From the NCBI RefSeq assembly GCF_019956555.1, contig NZ_JAHBDQ010000005.1:62001-126000 (forward strand): 64,000 bases of DNA. Reading direction: 5' to 3'. Source of the DNA: Pseudomonas sp. A-RE-19 (lineage in GTDB: Bacteria; Pseudomonadota; Gammaproteobacteria; Pseudomonadales; Pseudomonadaceae). The notes beneath the pieces were generated by a model. That model did no database searches and was not told where the DNA came from. It saw nothing but the letters and a program-made list of their open reading frames with translations. A program made the translations under genes and the position numbers. Positions 37,163 to 45,753 of the stretch are shown here, in pieces (the stretch's first letter is position 1; each line of letters starts with the position of its first letter).

Positions 37163-38269
37163 TCAGCTCCAGCTTGGGTCGAACCCGGTGAAAAAACTCG
37201 CCACGTGCTCGGCGTCCAGCGCCTGCAGCGTCGGCGGATTCCAGCGCGGCTTCTTGTCTTTGTCGATCAGCAAGGCGCGCACGCCTTCGATCAGGTCGCC
37301 GCGTTCGAACCACTGACGATCCAGGTGCAGTTCGAGGGCGAAGCACTGCTCCAGGCTCAGGTGCCGACCGCGCCGCAGCATTTCCAGGGTCACGCCCATG
37401 GCCAGCGGTGAACGGCTTTCCAGCAGGTCGGCGGTGGCCATGGCCCATTCGTGGCTGTCGGCGACGGTCACTGCACGCAGTTGTTCCACCATACTCGGCA
37501 CATCGGGCAGGGCGAAGAAGTGGTCGATGGCCGGCCGCAACGCCGCCAGAGGCGCTGCCGGAAGTTGTTGCACGGCGACTTTCGCCAGCAAGCCTTGCAG
37601 GTCCTTGAGCGGCGTATCGTGCCATTCGAGGTGATCGAGTTGTTCGTCCAGCGTGCTCAGGCTCGCGCTGTCCAGATACCAGTCGGCCAGGCCGCAATAG
37701 AGCGCATCGGCTGCGCGAATCTGCACGCCACTGACCCCGAGATAAATGCCCAGCTCGCCGGGAATGCGTGGCAGGAAGTAGCTGCCGCCGACGTCCGGGA
37801 AATAACCGATGGCTACTTCCGGCATCGCCAGACGGCTGCGCTCGGTGACCACCCGCAAATCGGCGCCTTGCACCAGCCCCATGCCACCGCCCAGCACGAA
37901 GCCGTCCATCAAGGCCAGGACCGGTTTGCGATAGTGATGGAGGGTGAGGTCGAGGGCGTACTCCTCGACGAAGAAATCTTCGTGCAGGGTGTCGCCGCTT
38001 TTGAAACTGTCGTACAGCGAGCGGATATCGCCGCCGGCACAGAACGCTTTCTCGCCAGCGCCGCGCAACACCACCGCATGCACTTGCGAATCCTGTGCCC
38101 AGGCATCGAGCTGCTGTTGCAGGCTGCGGACCATGTCCAGGGTAATGGCGTTGAGGCCGGCGGGGCGATTGAGGGTCAGGTGCCCGATGTGATTGCGAAC
38201 CTCGGCCAACACTTCGTTTTGCGTGGCATCCATGGACTGTGTTTCCGGGGATGAAACCTGAGCAGTCAT
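37163..38269 (-). CDS. 3-Hydroxyisobutyryl-CoA hydrolase-like enoyl-CoA hydratase/isomerase
   Basis: The protein is about 368 residues from ATG 38269 (GGGAG 6 nt upstream; the GTG just before is an alternative). It is longer than ordinary hydratases and has the HIBYL-CoA hydrolase form: FCAGGDIRSLYDS, GFVLGGGMGLVQGADLRV, and AMPEVAIGYFPDVGGSYFLP with its catalytic Glu and Asp. In valine breakdown it releases CoA from 3-hydroxyisobutyryl-CoA. The downstream neighbour is the matching dehydrogenase. Confidence 0.9.
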   Translation of the reverse strand: MTAQVSSPETQSMDATQNEVLAEVRNHIGHLTLNRPAGLNAITLDMVRSLQQQLDAWAQDSQVHAVVLRGAGEKAFCAGGDIRSLYDSFKSGDTLHEDFFVEEYALDLTLHHYRKPVLALMDGFVLGGGMGLVQGADLRVVTERSRLAMPEVAIGYFPDVGGSYFLPRIPGELGIYLGVSGVQIRAADALYCGLADWYLDSASLSTLDEQLDHLEWHDTPLKDLQGLLAKVAVQQLPAAPLAALRPAIDHFFALPDVPSMVEQLRAVTVADSHEWAMATADLLESRSPLAMGVTLEMLRRGRHLSLEQCFALELHLDRQWFERGDLIEGVRALLIDKDKKPRWNPPTLQALDAEHVASFFTGFDPSWS

Positions 38270-38405
38270 CACTAACTCCCTGCTTTTATTGTTCTTTATA
38301 GAGAAGCTCGCGCGCGAGCGATGCTGGATCGTAACAGTGCAAATTTGTGATGTACAACCGGGATACGTGCAGGTTCCGTCTGCATTTTTACCTTAAGGTA
38401 AATGC

Positions 38406-38471
38406 AAAAGATCGCAGCCTGCGGCAGCGCCCCCCAGGGCGCGTAGGAGCTGCCGAAGGCTGCGATCTTTT
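38406..38471. repeat. REP pair, CTGCCGAAGGCTGCGATC family, very short loop
   Basis: Inverted arms around AAAAGATCGCAGCC and GGCTGCGATCTTTT flank a GC-rich centre (GCGCCCCCCAGGGCGC). It lies upstream of the hydrolase gene and downstream of the HPP gene. Confidence 0.85.
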
Positions 38472-38500
38472 GATCTTGCCTTTGATCTTTCTTTTGATCT

Positions 38501-39193
38501 TCAACCCTTGGAAAATACATCCCCGATGCTACGCCGCTTGGCATGCAACTCACTGGCATGAATCAGCTGTTCCAGGTCTTCGGGGGTGACGTCGTAGAAG
38601 GCCTCCATGTCGGCGAGGGCCAGTTTCAGATCCGCGGCAGTGATTGCCTGGCTGTCGGGAGCGGGCATCATCGGTGCCGGCTCAGCGGGACGTTTTGGGT
38701 AACGAATGCGCGTCAGGTTGTTGTACGCCAGCGCGCTGAGCAGCATCGTCGAGCCACTGAGCATCACCGGGCCGAGGGCTTTCCAGTCCAGGGCAATGGT
38801 CGCCGGGTCCGCCAGCACCAACAGCAATGCCAGCGCGCCGGCCGGCGGGTGCAGGCAACGCAGCCAGCACATCAGAATCAGCGCCATGCCCGCCGCGAGG
38901 CAGGCGCTGCCCAGGGTTCGCCCGAGCACGTGAGCGACCAGCAACGAGACCACCCCGGCACTCAAATAGCCGCCAAGAATCGACCAAGGCTGGGCGAGGG
39001 CGCCTGAGGACACAGCAAACAGTAATACCGCGGATGCACCCAGCGGGCCGATCAGGTGCTGCGCCACTTGCATGCCGAATACCTGACTGCAGAGCCAGAC
39101 GCTGAACATCGTGCCCAGCGACATGCCGATCGCGGCGCGGCTCCATTCTGAAGGACGGGTATTGATGGCGGCAGGTAACCAGCGAGCGAACAT
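38501..39193 (-). CDS. HPP family integral membrane protein
   Basis: The protein is about 230 residues from ATG 39193 (MFARWLPAAINTRPSEWSRA), the normal start of pseudomonad HPP proteins; an in-frame extension to 39331 crosses the terminator of the MFS gene. About four or five membrane helices and the motif LHPPAGALALL are present. A cytoplasmic tail of about 65 residues (AADLKLALADMEAFYDVTPEDLEQLI) is too short for CBS domains. Some HPP proteins transport nitrite; the function here is unknown. Confidence 0.88.
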   Translation of the reverse strand: MFARWLPAAINTRPSEWSRAAIGMSLGTMFSVWLCSQVFGMQVAQHLIGPLGASAVLLFAVSSGALAQPWSILGGYLSAGVVSLLVAHVLGRTLGSACLAAGMALILMCWLRCLHPPAGALALLLVLADPATIALDWKALGPVMLSGSTMLLSALAYNNLTRIRYPKRPAEPAPMMPAPDSQAITAADLKLALADMEAFYDVTPEDLEQLIHASELHAKRRSIGDVFSKG

Positions 39194-39223
39194 GAGGCAA
39201 ACGATCCGTAGAAAAATCGAGGC

Positions 39224-39257
39224 AAAAAAAAGGCTTAGCTGGGAGACCCAGAAAGCC
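39224..39257 (-). terminator. Rho-independent terminator after the MFS gene
   Basis: Reading the minus strand, GGCTT-T-CTGGG-TCT-CCCAG-CT-AAGCC forms an interrupted 10-bp stem and is followed by eight T. It lies about 95 bp past the MFS stop and just before the HPP start. Confidence 0.85.
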
Positions 39258-39351
39258 CTTGAAGTCGTTCCAACTATTGGGGGAGGAACGCCGCACAGTG
39301 TGCCGATCATTCCAGGTACTGACAAATTCATATTAATGCAGTTTCAGTGCA

Positions 39352-40530
39352 TTATTTTTGCAGTATGGCCACCCGCCGACCACTCATGAAGCAGAGAAAA
39401 CCGCCCATTGCCGTCAACGCACTCAGCGCATAGAACATGGTGGGCGCAGGCGTGTGCATCAACAGATAGCCACAGATCACCGGGCTCAGCGCACCGCCGA
39501 GGGCCGCGAGGTTCTGCGCGCCGTAGTAGCTGCCGCGCAGTTCTTCCGGGGCCAGGGTGTCGACGAAGAGAAACTCGGCGGGGTAAATGATCATTTCGCC
39601 GAGGGTGAAAATGAACATCGCCACGCACCAGCTCACCAGGCTGTCGGCCAGGCTGAAACCGATCAACCCGAGGATGAACAGGCTGGTGCCGCCGACAATC
39701 CAGTAGCGCAGTTGTTCACGTTTGAGGAACCGGCCGATCTGGTATTGCAGCAGGATCACGCTGATGGCGTTGCAGGCGAGCAGGGCGGCCATGGTTTCCA
39801 GCGCTCGCTTGGAATCGTGGGTCACCAGCAGGTATTGCGACAGGTACAGGGTAAAACGACCGTGCACGACGGTGCTGAGCAGGCAGCCGCAAGTGAACAT
39901 GATCAGCGTGCGGTCGTTCTTCAGGGTGATCAGGGTTTTGAGAAAGCTCTGGGGCTGGCCGATGACGGGTGTCTGGGCCGGGTCTTTGGGAATCCCGCTC
40001 ATCAGGAAAATACTGAAGAAGGCGATGCCACCGGCAATCAGGAACGGCGCCAGCGGCTGCACCCCGGCGATCACCACACCGAGCATGGGACCGGTGGCGT
40101 AGCCGATGTTGGTCAGGGTGTAGCGCAGCGAAAAGGCTTTCGCGCGCTGACCCACGGGCAGGTTTTCGCTGAGAATCGCCTTGGACCCTATCAGGAACAG
40201 CGCCGAGGCGGTTTCGGTGATCACCAGGGTGGCGGTGGTCAGGTACAGGTTTTGAGCGAACGTCAGCAACACGAAGCCGATGGCGCTGGAGAGCATGGCC
40301 AGGATCAGCAGTCGACGCTTTTCAAGGCGGTCGATGATGTAACCGCCGTAAAGGGCGAGCAGGGTGGCGATGAACACCGCGATGCCCAGCAGCAGGCCGA
40401 CGTCCTGTTGGTTGAGGCCGAGTTTGTTGCTCAGAAACAGGGTGAGCAACGGGCTGGTAATGGCGCGGCTGACGACGATGGTCAGCGAAACGATCATCAA
40501 GCGGCGAATGACGAGGGAGTAAGTGGCCAC
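39352..40530 (-). CDS. MFS transporter (drug/metabolite efflux type)
   Basis: The 392-residue protein has 12 hydrophobic helices. The cytoplasmic loop motif is recognisable as GGYIIDRLEKRRLL between helices 2 and 3, and a helix-5-like stretch reads LRYTLTNIGYATGPMLG. The overall form resembles MdtH/YfcJ-type exporters. Substrate is unknown. It is followed by its own terminator and separated by a REPIN from the MmgE/PrpD gene, so it is probably not part of that cluster. Confidence 0.9.
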   Translation of the reverse strand: MATYSLVIRRLMIVSLTIVVSRAITSPLLTLFLSNKLGLNQQDVGLLLGIAVFIATLLALYGGYIIDRLEKRRLLILAMLSSAIGFVLLTFAQNLYLTTATLVITETASALFLIGSKAILSENLPVGQRAKAFSLRYTLTNIGYATGPMLGVVIAGVQPLAPFLIAGGIAFFSIFLMSGIPKDPAQTPVIGQPQSFLKTLITLKNDRTLIMFTCGCLLSTVVHGRFTLYLSQYLLVTHDSKRALETMAALLACNAISVILLQYQIGRFLKREQLRYWIVGGTSLFILGLIGFSLADSLVSWCVAMFIFTLGEMIIYPAEFLFVDTLAPEELRGSYYGAQNLAALGGALSPVICGYLLMHTPAPTMFYALSALTAMGGFLCFMSGRRVAILQK

Positions 40531-40592
40531 GGTGGGGGCAAATGTCCTTATTCAGATTCTATGGTATCGACGCGATACCGAGTTGCTGCCAA

Positions 40593-40680
40593 TCGCGGGC
40601 AAGCCCGCTCCCACAGGTGTTGTGTCGAGCATTTAATCGTGGCTCGACGTGAACCTTGTAGGAGCGAGGCTTGCCCGCGA
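40593..40680. repeat. REPIN, hybrid arms, overlapping a coding end
   Basis: The left arm 40593-40615 (CGCGGGCAAGCCCGCTCCCAC type) and the right arm 40657-40680 (GTAGGAGCGAGGCTTGCCCGCGA type) are inverted but from two sub-types. The right arm lies inside the 3' end of the MmgE/PrpD open reading frame and supplies its last residues. Confidence 0.88.
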
Positions 40681-42048
40681 AGAGGCCCGCACAGACATCG
40701 CAACATTCAAGTCAGCCACCGATTCAAGCGCTTCCAGCCGCCACAACAGCGCAAGCAATCCTTCCGCCCGCTGTCGCGGCATCACCCGCCCCGCCAGACT
40801 GAAAAATTTCTCCTCCAGCGCGCCATCACTCAGCGGATTGCCCGGCGCACCCAACGGCACCTCAACACACAAACCAGCGTGCCGACCATCCACGGTCTGA
40901 ACGCTGACCACAGGCTCGCCATCCTCCGACAGTCGCGGGTCGACTTCAAGGCGAATGCGCGACATCCAGTGCGCAATCCGCGGGTGGCGGCGCTGTTCGT
41001 CGTCGTAGGCCTCCAACCGGCAATGACCATGGACCAGCCGGGCCGCAAGGGCATAAGGCAAGCTCATCTGCGCCGCCGCCAGGCTGTTGATGTCCTGACC
41101 GCCACACATGTCTTGCAGGAATCCGCACAACGAAACCTCAACGCCCTCGACCTGATCCGCGCTGACCTGCAATTGATCCAGCAACAGGCCCAATGCATCG
41201 ATCGCCGAATGCGTTCCCCGGCATGCGGCGTAGGGTTTGATCGAGCAGCGGGCGAGTTTCCAGACCTGCCCCAGCTCGGCATCCAGCGCCTCGGGCACGG
41301 CGGTATCCGCCGCGAGGGTCTTGAGAAAACCGCCCCAGACATCATCGAACAATTTTGTCGGCCCGGTGATGCCTTGTTGAGCAAACCGCGCCGCCAGCAA
41401 TCCGCCTTCGGCGGCCCGACCGCTGTGGAGCTTTTTGCTTTGCGAACCGTCATGAATGAAGGCCCAAAGACCGCCGCTGAAGCTGCCGGCGATGCCCAGG
41501 GCCGCCAGAGTTTGCTGGGCATCCAGCCCCAGAATTCGCGCACTGGCGGCCGCCGCGCCAAACACCCCGCACGTCGCGGTGGAGTGCCAACCGGCGCCGT
41601 TATGGGCCGAGTAACTGCCGCAGGCTTCGAGTACCCGACGGCCGACTTCATAGCCGATCACTACCGCGGTGATCAACTCGCGGCCAGTGACCGGTGTTTC
41701 AGAAATCGATAGCTCAGACATCGACACAGCAGCCATCACCGCCGGCAGCACCACCGCGCCGGAATGGTCGCAGCCGCCGGTGTCGTCCAGCTCCAGGGCA
41801 TGCGCGGCGATGCCGTTGAGCATGGCGGCCTGCGCCGCGCCGACCCGCTGATCAGTGCCCCAGATCAGCGTGCTGCCGGCTTCTCCCTCGAAGACCTGAC
41901 GCGCTTGTTTCGCCACATCGCTGTCAGCCCCGGCCAGCGCCGCGCCGAAGGTATCGAGGATGTGCCGCCTGGCTTGTGCGACCAACGCGGGTGGTAAATC
42001 TTCAAAGCGAGTATCGACGCAAAACTGCGCCAGGCGCTCCATCCGCAT
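40633..42048 (-). CDS. MmgE/PrpD family protein
   Basis: The protein is about 471 residues from ATG 42048 (ATG 42042 is close by; a REP-encoded in-frame extension reaches an ATGA-coupled start at 42096). MmgE/PrpD fold features include ARRHILDTFGAALAGADSDV, DDTGGCDHSGAVVLPAVMAA and HNGAGWHSTATCGVFGAAAA. The family includes 2-methylcitrate dehydratase, cis-aconitate decarboxylase and iminodisuccinate epimerase. The last about 16 residues (RASSRASLAPTRFTSSHD part) are translated from a REPIN. It is the last gene of a run with two deacetylases, an ABC transporter and an ASL-like lyase; an epimerase or isomerase role is inferred. Confidence 0.88.
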   Translation of the reverse strand: MRMERLAQFCVDTRFEDLPPALVAQARRHILDTFGAALAGADSDVAKQARQVFEGEAGSTLIWGTDQRVGAAQAAMLNGIAAHALELDDTGGCDHSGAVVLPAVMAAVSMSELSISETPVTGRELITAVVIGYEVGRRVLEACGSYSAHNGAGWHSTATCGVFGAAAASARILGLDAQQTLAALGIAGSFSGGLWAFIHDGSQSKKLHSGRAAEGGLLAARFAQQGITGPTKLFDDVWGGFLKTLAADTAVPEALDAELGQVWKLARCSIKPYAACRGTHSAIDALGLLLDQLQVSADQVEGVEVSLCGFLQDMCGGQDINSLAAAQMSLPYALAARLVHGHCRLEAYDDEQRRHPRIAHWMSRIRLEVDPRLSEDGEPVVSVQTVDGRHAGLCVEVPLGAPGNPLSDGALEEKFFSLAGRVMPRQRAEGLLALLWRLEALESVADLNVAMSVRASSRASLAPTRFTSSHD

Positions 42049-42055
42049 CACCCCA

Positions 42056-42084
42056 TCGTAGGCGCTGCCGAAGGCTGCGATCTC
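42056..42084. repeat. Single REP arm at the 5' end of the MmgE/PrpD gene
   Basis: GTAGGCGCTGCCGAAGGCTG followed by CGATCTCTTGATC is one arm of the second REP family, with no opposing arm. Read on the minus strand it is in frame with the downstream gene and would encode KDQEIAAFGSAYDG. Confidence 0.8.
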
Positions 42085-42092
42085 TTGATCTT

Positions 42093-42980
42093 TCATACGC
42101 CGTAATCCCGATAATGATGTTCGTACACCGCCGCCGGGTGATCCTCGCTCACGGGCGCTGCCGACTCGGCCCACCATCGGGCGACCTCGGCCCCGGTGGC
42201 GATCCAGACGTCGTCGTGCTGTTGAATGCTCAGCAGCAATTCCCGCAACACGCCGATCCGTCCAGGCGTGGCGATGATTTCGGGGTGCAGTCGCAGTACG
42301 TAACACAGCCCGAACCGATGAAACCCGGCGAAGTCCATTTGCAGGTTGCCCAAGGTGTGGCTGTAGGAGGCGATGCGCGATTGCGCGGGCGGCACCGCCG
42401 GGCTGAGGTTGAAGGCGAAGTAGGGTTCGTCTTCCAGTTCGTAGTGCAACGGCAGCTCGATCACTTCGGCTGCCGTCGGGTGAGCGAAGGGCAAATCATC
42501 ACCGCGCCATGACGAATCCCAGCGGATGCCGTGATCGCGCAACGCCTCGATGAAGCCCGGCGCACCGTTGCCGGCGGGGATGCGAAAGCCTGTCGGACGC
42601 TGACCGGTCAGCGCGCTCAGGGCCGCGCAACCTTTGGCGACTTCGGCGCTTTGCTCGGCCAGCGTCAGGTTGTCGTAGTGCTGATGGCGATACCCGGCGC
42701 AGGCAATTTCATGCCCGCCGGCCAGGATCGCCTGGATGTGCTCCGGGTTTTCCTCGGCGACGATGCCGGGAATGAACCAACTGCTGGAAACGCCCAGGGC
42801 TTCGAACAATCCGAGCAAACGCTCGACACCGCGTTGCGTGCCGTAGCGCCACACCGATAAGGTCTTGTCGCGCCCGGCGACTTCCGGGGCTTGGGTGAGG
42901 ATGCCGTGGATGTCGTTGTAATCAACGGTCAGCACCACGGCACAGCGGTAGCCGTCAGGCCAGACAGTGGAATCAGCCAT
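42093..42980 (-). CDS. Polysaccharide deacetylase family protein (PuuE-like), metal site altered
   Basis: The 295-residue NodB-homology protein keeps the family frame: TVDYNDIHGI, SSWFIPGIVAEENPEHIQ, GHEIACAGYRHQHY, TGFRIPAGNGA and HPEIIATPGRI. In the HxxxH motif the first His is Ala (AGYRH), whereas the neighbouring paralog has HGYKH. It may therefore be metal-independent, as reported for PuuE allantoinase, or act as a partner of the paralog. The start overlaps the stop of the upstream deacetylase by 8 bp, which suggests coupled translation. The substrate is unknown. Confidence 0.88.
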   Translation of the reverse strand: MADSTVWPDGYRCAVVLTVDYNDIHGILTQAPEVAGRDKTLSVWRYGTQRGVERLLGLFEALGVSSSWFIPGIVAEENPEHIQAILAGGHEIACAGYRHQHYDNLTLAEQSAEVAKGCAALSALTGQRPTGFRIPAGNGAPGFIEALRDHGIRWDSSWRGDDLPFAHPTAAEVIELPLHYELEDEPYFAFNLSPAVPPAQSRIASYSHTLGNLQMDFAGFHRFGLCYVLRLHPEIIATPGRIGVLRELLLSIQQHDDVWIATGAEVARWWAESAAPVSEDHPAAVYEHHYRDYGV

Positions 42981-43821
42981 GATGATGCTCCTTCAGCCAC
43001 CAGTGGGCGACGTCGCGGCAGGTGGCGAACCAGACGTCGTCGCGTTGGCGCATGTGTTCGAAGAGTTTTTCCAGCAACAGGATGCGTCCCGGTTTGCCGG
43101 TGATCTTGGGGTGGAACAGGGTGGTCAGGCACAGCCCTTCATCCATGGCACCGTCGAACTCGCGGCACCAGTTGTCGAGGGTCAGCGCGTAGCTGGCCGT
43201 GCGGTCGAGCCCCGAGGGAAAGTCTGGCGCGCGGGTGTAGGCGAGGGAGGCATAGTCGTCCATTTCCCAGCGACCGGGGATTTCCACCAGTGGCGTGTCG
43301 AAACCCGGCACTTTCACCAGATAAGGCCGATCATCGCCGCGCATGCTGCTGGAATAGGTCACGCCGGCTTCCACCAGCATGGCGGGGGTTTCGGCTCGCC
43401 AGTCGCCGGACGGCGTGCGGAAACCTTCGGCGCGGATGTTCAGGTGCTTCCAGAACACCTCGCGGGATTTGTTCATCACGTCCTTCTGCTGGTCCAGCGT
43501 CAGGGCGTAAAAGGATTCGTGTTTGTAGCCGTGGTACGCCACCTCATGTCCGCGCTCGACAATCGCCTGGCACTGTTTCGGCCAGTTTTCCACGACCCAG
43601 GCCGGAACGAAAAACGTGGTCGGGATCCGGAACTCATCCAGCACGTCGAGAATCCGCGGCAGCGCCCGATAGGGGCCATAACCACCAAAACCGAAATACT
43701 CGGGCTTGCGCCAGATCGAGCCGTTGAGCATCGCATCGCCGGTCGGGCCATCAAGGTCGAAGGCCAGGGCGAGGCAGGCTGTGTGCTGGTCCGGCCAGGT
43801 CGGTTGTAGCGAGGAGGACAT
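42973..43821 (-). CDS. Polysaccharide deacetylase family protein (PuuE-like)
   Basis: The protein is about 282 residues from ATG 43821 (GGAG 6 nt upstream). NodB-homology motifs: AFDLDGPTGD, TTFFVPAWVVENWPKQCQ, GHEVAYHGYKHESF with the HxxxH metal pair, GFRTPSGDWR and HPKITGKPGRI. It resembles amidohydrolase members (allantoinase PuuE, cyclic imide hydrolases) more than cell-wall enzymes, because there is no signal peptide. It lies upstream of and overlaps a second family member. Confidence 0.9.
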   Translation of the reverse strand: MSSSLQPTWPDQHTACLALAFDLDGPTGDAMLNGSIWRKPEYFGFGGYGPYRALPRILDVLDEFRIPTTFFVPAWVVENWPKQCQAIVERGHEVAYHGYKHESFYALTLDQQKDVMNKSREVFWKHLNIRAEGFRTPSGDWRAETPAMLVEAGVTYSSSMRGDDRPYLVKVPGFDTPLVEIPGRWEMDDYASLAYTRAPDFPSGLDRTASYALTLDNWCREFDGAMDEGLCLTTLFHPKITGKPGRILLLEKLFEHMRQRDDVWFATCRDVAHWWLKEHHHG

Positions 43822-43858
43822 GTGGTGCTCCAACTATTTATATGTAAACGCCAGACCC

Positions 43859-43948
43859 TGTGGGAGCGGGCTTGCTCGCGATGAGGCCGGTACATTCAAC
43901 CTGCGTGTCGCCTGACAGACCGCTATCGCGGGCAAGCCCGCTCCCACA
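43859..43948. repeat. REPIN, GC-rich family (first of a tandem pair)
   Basis: Inverted 24-bp arms (43859-43882, 43925-43948) contain GGGAGCGGGCTTGCTCGCGA. Its inner spacer (GACAGACCGCT next to the right arm) is nearly the same as in the next element. Confidence 0.92.
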
Positions 43949-43991
43949 GGTTTTTCGGTTGGCCACAAAATTGTGATCGACCCGGGTTCAG

Positions 43992-44081
43992 TGTGGGAGC
44001 GAGCCTGCTCGCGATGAGGGCGGTGCATTCAACATCTATGTCATCTGACAGACCGCTATCGCGAGCAGGCTCGCTCCCACA
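43992..44081. repeat. REPIN, GC-rich family (second of a tandem pair)
   Basis: Inverted 24-bp arms (43992-44015, 44058-44081) contain GAGCGAGCCTGCTCGCGAT. The spacer shares CATTCAAC and TCTGACAGACCGCT-type segments with the preceding element, so the two are copies of one REPIN unit 133 bp apart. Confidence 0.92.
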
Positions 44082-44100
44082 AAGGCATCACACCGATCCA

Positions 44101-44925
44101 TTATTTGCCGGCGTTAATGGTCACGGTCTTGATCGCGCCCAGTTCCAGGTCCCACTTCTTCAGGATCGCCTGGTAGCTGCCGTCATCGACCATGCTCTGC
44201 AACGCGACTTTCACCGCTTCACTCAGCTCAGGCTTTTTCTTGCTCACGCCCAACCCGGTGAACTGCTTGGAAATCGGCAGGCCCACGGTTTTGTACATAT
44301 CCTTTTCCTGGGTCTTGAGGTACGGCAGGGTTTCGCTGCCCTGCATGGCCGCGTCGATGCGGCTCTGACGCAGTTGTGCGCGGGCGTCGGCCGAGCCTTC
44401 GGTGCCGATCACGTTGATCGCAGGTTTGCCGGCGGCTTCACAGTTGGCCTTGCTCCACTCGGCGATTTCCGCCGGGAAGGTCGTACGTCGGCTGGTGCCG
44501 ACTTTCTTGCCACACAGGTCGATGATCTCGTTCGTTTCCTTGTTTTTCTGCAAGGTGTAGAACTGCGGACCGCTGGTGAAGTAGTCAACGAAGGTCACGC
44601 TGGCCTGACGCTCGGCGGTGTCGGTCATGCCCGACATCACCATGTCCACGCGGTCGGTGGTCAGCGCGTTGATCATTTGCTCGAAGCCGGTTTCCTGCCA
44701 TTTGATCTTCACGCCCAGACGTTCGGCCAAGGCGTTGCCCAGGTCATAGTCGAGCCCTGTGAGGGTGTTGGTGGCCGGGTCCTTGAAATCCATCGGCGGG
44801 TAGTTCGGCATGATTGCCACAACGACCTCGCCTTTGTCCTTGATGCTGGCCGGTAGCTCGGCGGCCCAAGTGAAACTGGAAGCCATAACGCCTGCGAGTA
44901 CTGCTGGAATAACGAAGTTCTTCAT
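44101..44925 (-). CDS. Polar amino acid ABC transporter, periplasmic substrate-binding protein
   Basis: The 274-residue protein has a signal peptide (MKNFVIPAVLAGVMASSFTWAA-E) and the SBP family 3 pattern: VAIMPNYPPMDFKDPATNTL, GLDYDLGNALAERLGVK and DMVMSGMTDTAERQASVTFVDY. The ATPase and permease genes lie upstream in the same run. The ligand is probably an amino-acid-like compound. The neighbouring C-N lyase and MmgE/PrpD genes suggest an imino- or amino-dicarboxylate, which is inference. Confidence 0.93.
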   Translation of the reverse strand: MKNFVIPAVLAGVMASSFTWAAELPASIKDKGEVVVAIMPNYPPMDFKDPATNTLTGLDYDLGNALAERLGVKIKWQETGFEQMINALTTDRVDMVMSGMTDTAERQASVTFVDYFTSGPQFYTLQKNKETNEIIDLCGKKVGTSRRTTFPAEIAEWSKANCEAAGKPAINVIGTEGSADARAQLRQSRIDAAMQGSETLPYLKTQEKDMYKTVGLPISKQFTGLGVSKKKPELSEAVKVALQSMVDDGSYQAILKKWDLELGAIKTVTINAGK

Positions 44926-44978
44926 GGTCGTTCTCTTATGAGTGTTGTTACGCCGCTCTTGATTTCTGAGACTGGCGC

Positions 44979-45743
44979 TTAGGTTCGAACGGCAGAAATG
45001 AAGCTTTGGGTGCGTGGGTTTTGTGGACTTATTAGTATTTCTTCGGGGCTTCCAGCCTCCACGATCTGCCCGCCGTCCATGAACACCATGCGGTTGGAAA
45101 CCTCGCGAGCGAAGCCCAGTTCATGGGTGACGACGATCATGGTCATGCCGGTCTGCGCCAGATCGCGCATCACCGACAGCACCTCACCGACCAGTTCCGG
45201 GTCGAGTGCCGAAGTGGGTTCATCGAACAGCATCAGCTTGGGTCGCATGGCCAGCGCGCGGGCAATCGCCACCCGTTGTTGCTGGCCGCCCGACAGCTCG
45301 ATCGGGTAGCTGTTGCGCTTGTCGGCCAGGCCGACGCGGGCCAGCAATTCCAAGGCTTCTTCGTGCGCTTCTTTGGGCGAACGCTTGAGCACCTGGCACG
45401 GCCCTTCGATGATGTTTTGCAGCACGGTCATGTGCGGGAACAGGTTGAAACGCTGGAATACCATGCCGGTGGCCAGACGTTGACGGGCGATCTGCGACTC
45501 GTTGAGCTCGTGCAGCTTGTTGCCGGCAATGCGGTAACCCACCAGTTCGCCGTCGACCCACAGGCCGCCCTTGTCGATCTTTTCCAACTGATTCACGCAG
45601 CGCAGCAGGGTGCTTTTACCGGAGCCGGACGGGCCGATGATGCACAGCACTTCGCCTTGCTCGACCTCGATGTTGATGTCCTTGAGCGCGTGGAAATGGT
45701 CGTAATACTTGTTCAGGCTCACGGCCTTGACGATGCTTCTCAT
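44979..45743 (-). CDS. Polar amino acid ABC transporter, ATP-binding protein
   Basis: The protein is 254 residues from ATG 45743 (GAGGAG nearby upstream). Walker A is GPSGSGKST, the ABC signature is [15 protein letters not shown], Walker B is [12 protein letters not shown], and the switch His is in VVTHELGFA. An insertion after Walker A ([20 protein letters not shown]) is typical of some polar amino acid importers. It is between the permease (10-bp gap) and the binding protein. Confidence 0.94.
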   Translation of the reverse strand: MRSIVKAVSLNKYYDHFHALKDINIEVEQGEVLCIIGPSGSGKSTLLRCVNQLEKIDKGGLWVDGELVGYRIAGNKLHELNESQIARQRLATGMVFQRFNLFPHMTVLQNIIEGPCQVLKRSPKEAHEEALELLARVGLADKRNSYPIELSGGQQQRVAIARALAMRPKLMLFDEPTSALDPELVGEVLSVMRDLAQTGMTMIVVTHELGFAREVSNRMVFMDGGQIVEAGSPEEILISPQNPRTQSFISAVRT

Positions 45744-45753
45744 GTGGGGCTCC

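Noticed and set aside
39194..39331. Longer HPP reading frame starting at 39331
   Set aside because: It would include the terminator hairpin of the MFS gene, and the normal HPP start sequence (MFARWLPAAINTRPSEW) begins at 39193.
43859..44081. Tandem palindromic repeats considered as a CRISPR array
   Set aside because: The units are inverted pairs with variable spacing and related spacers, matching REPINs found across the window; no cas genes are present.
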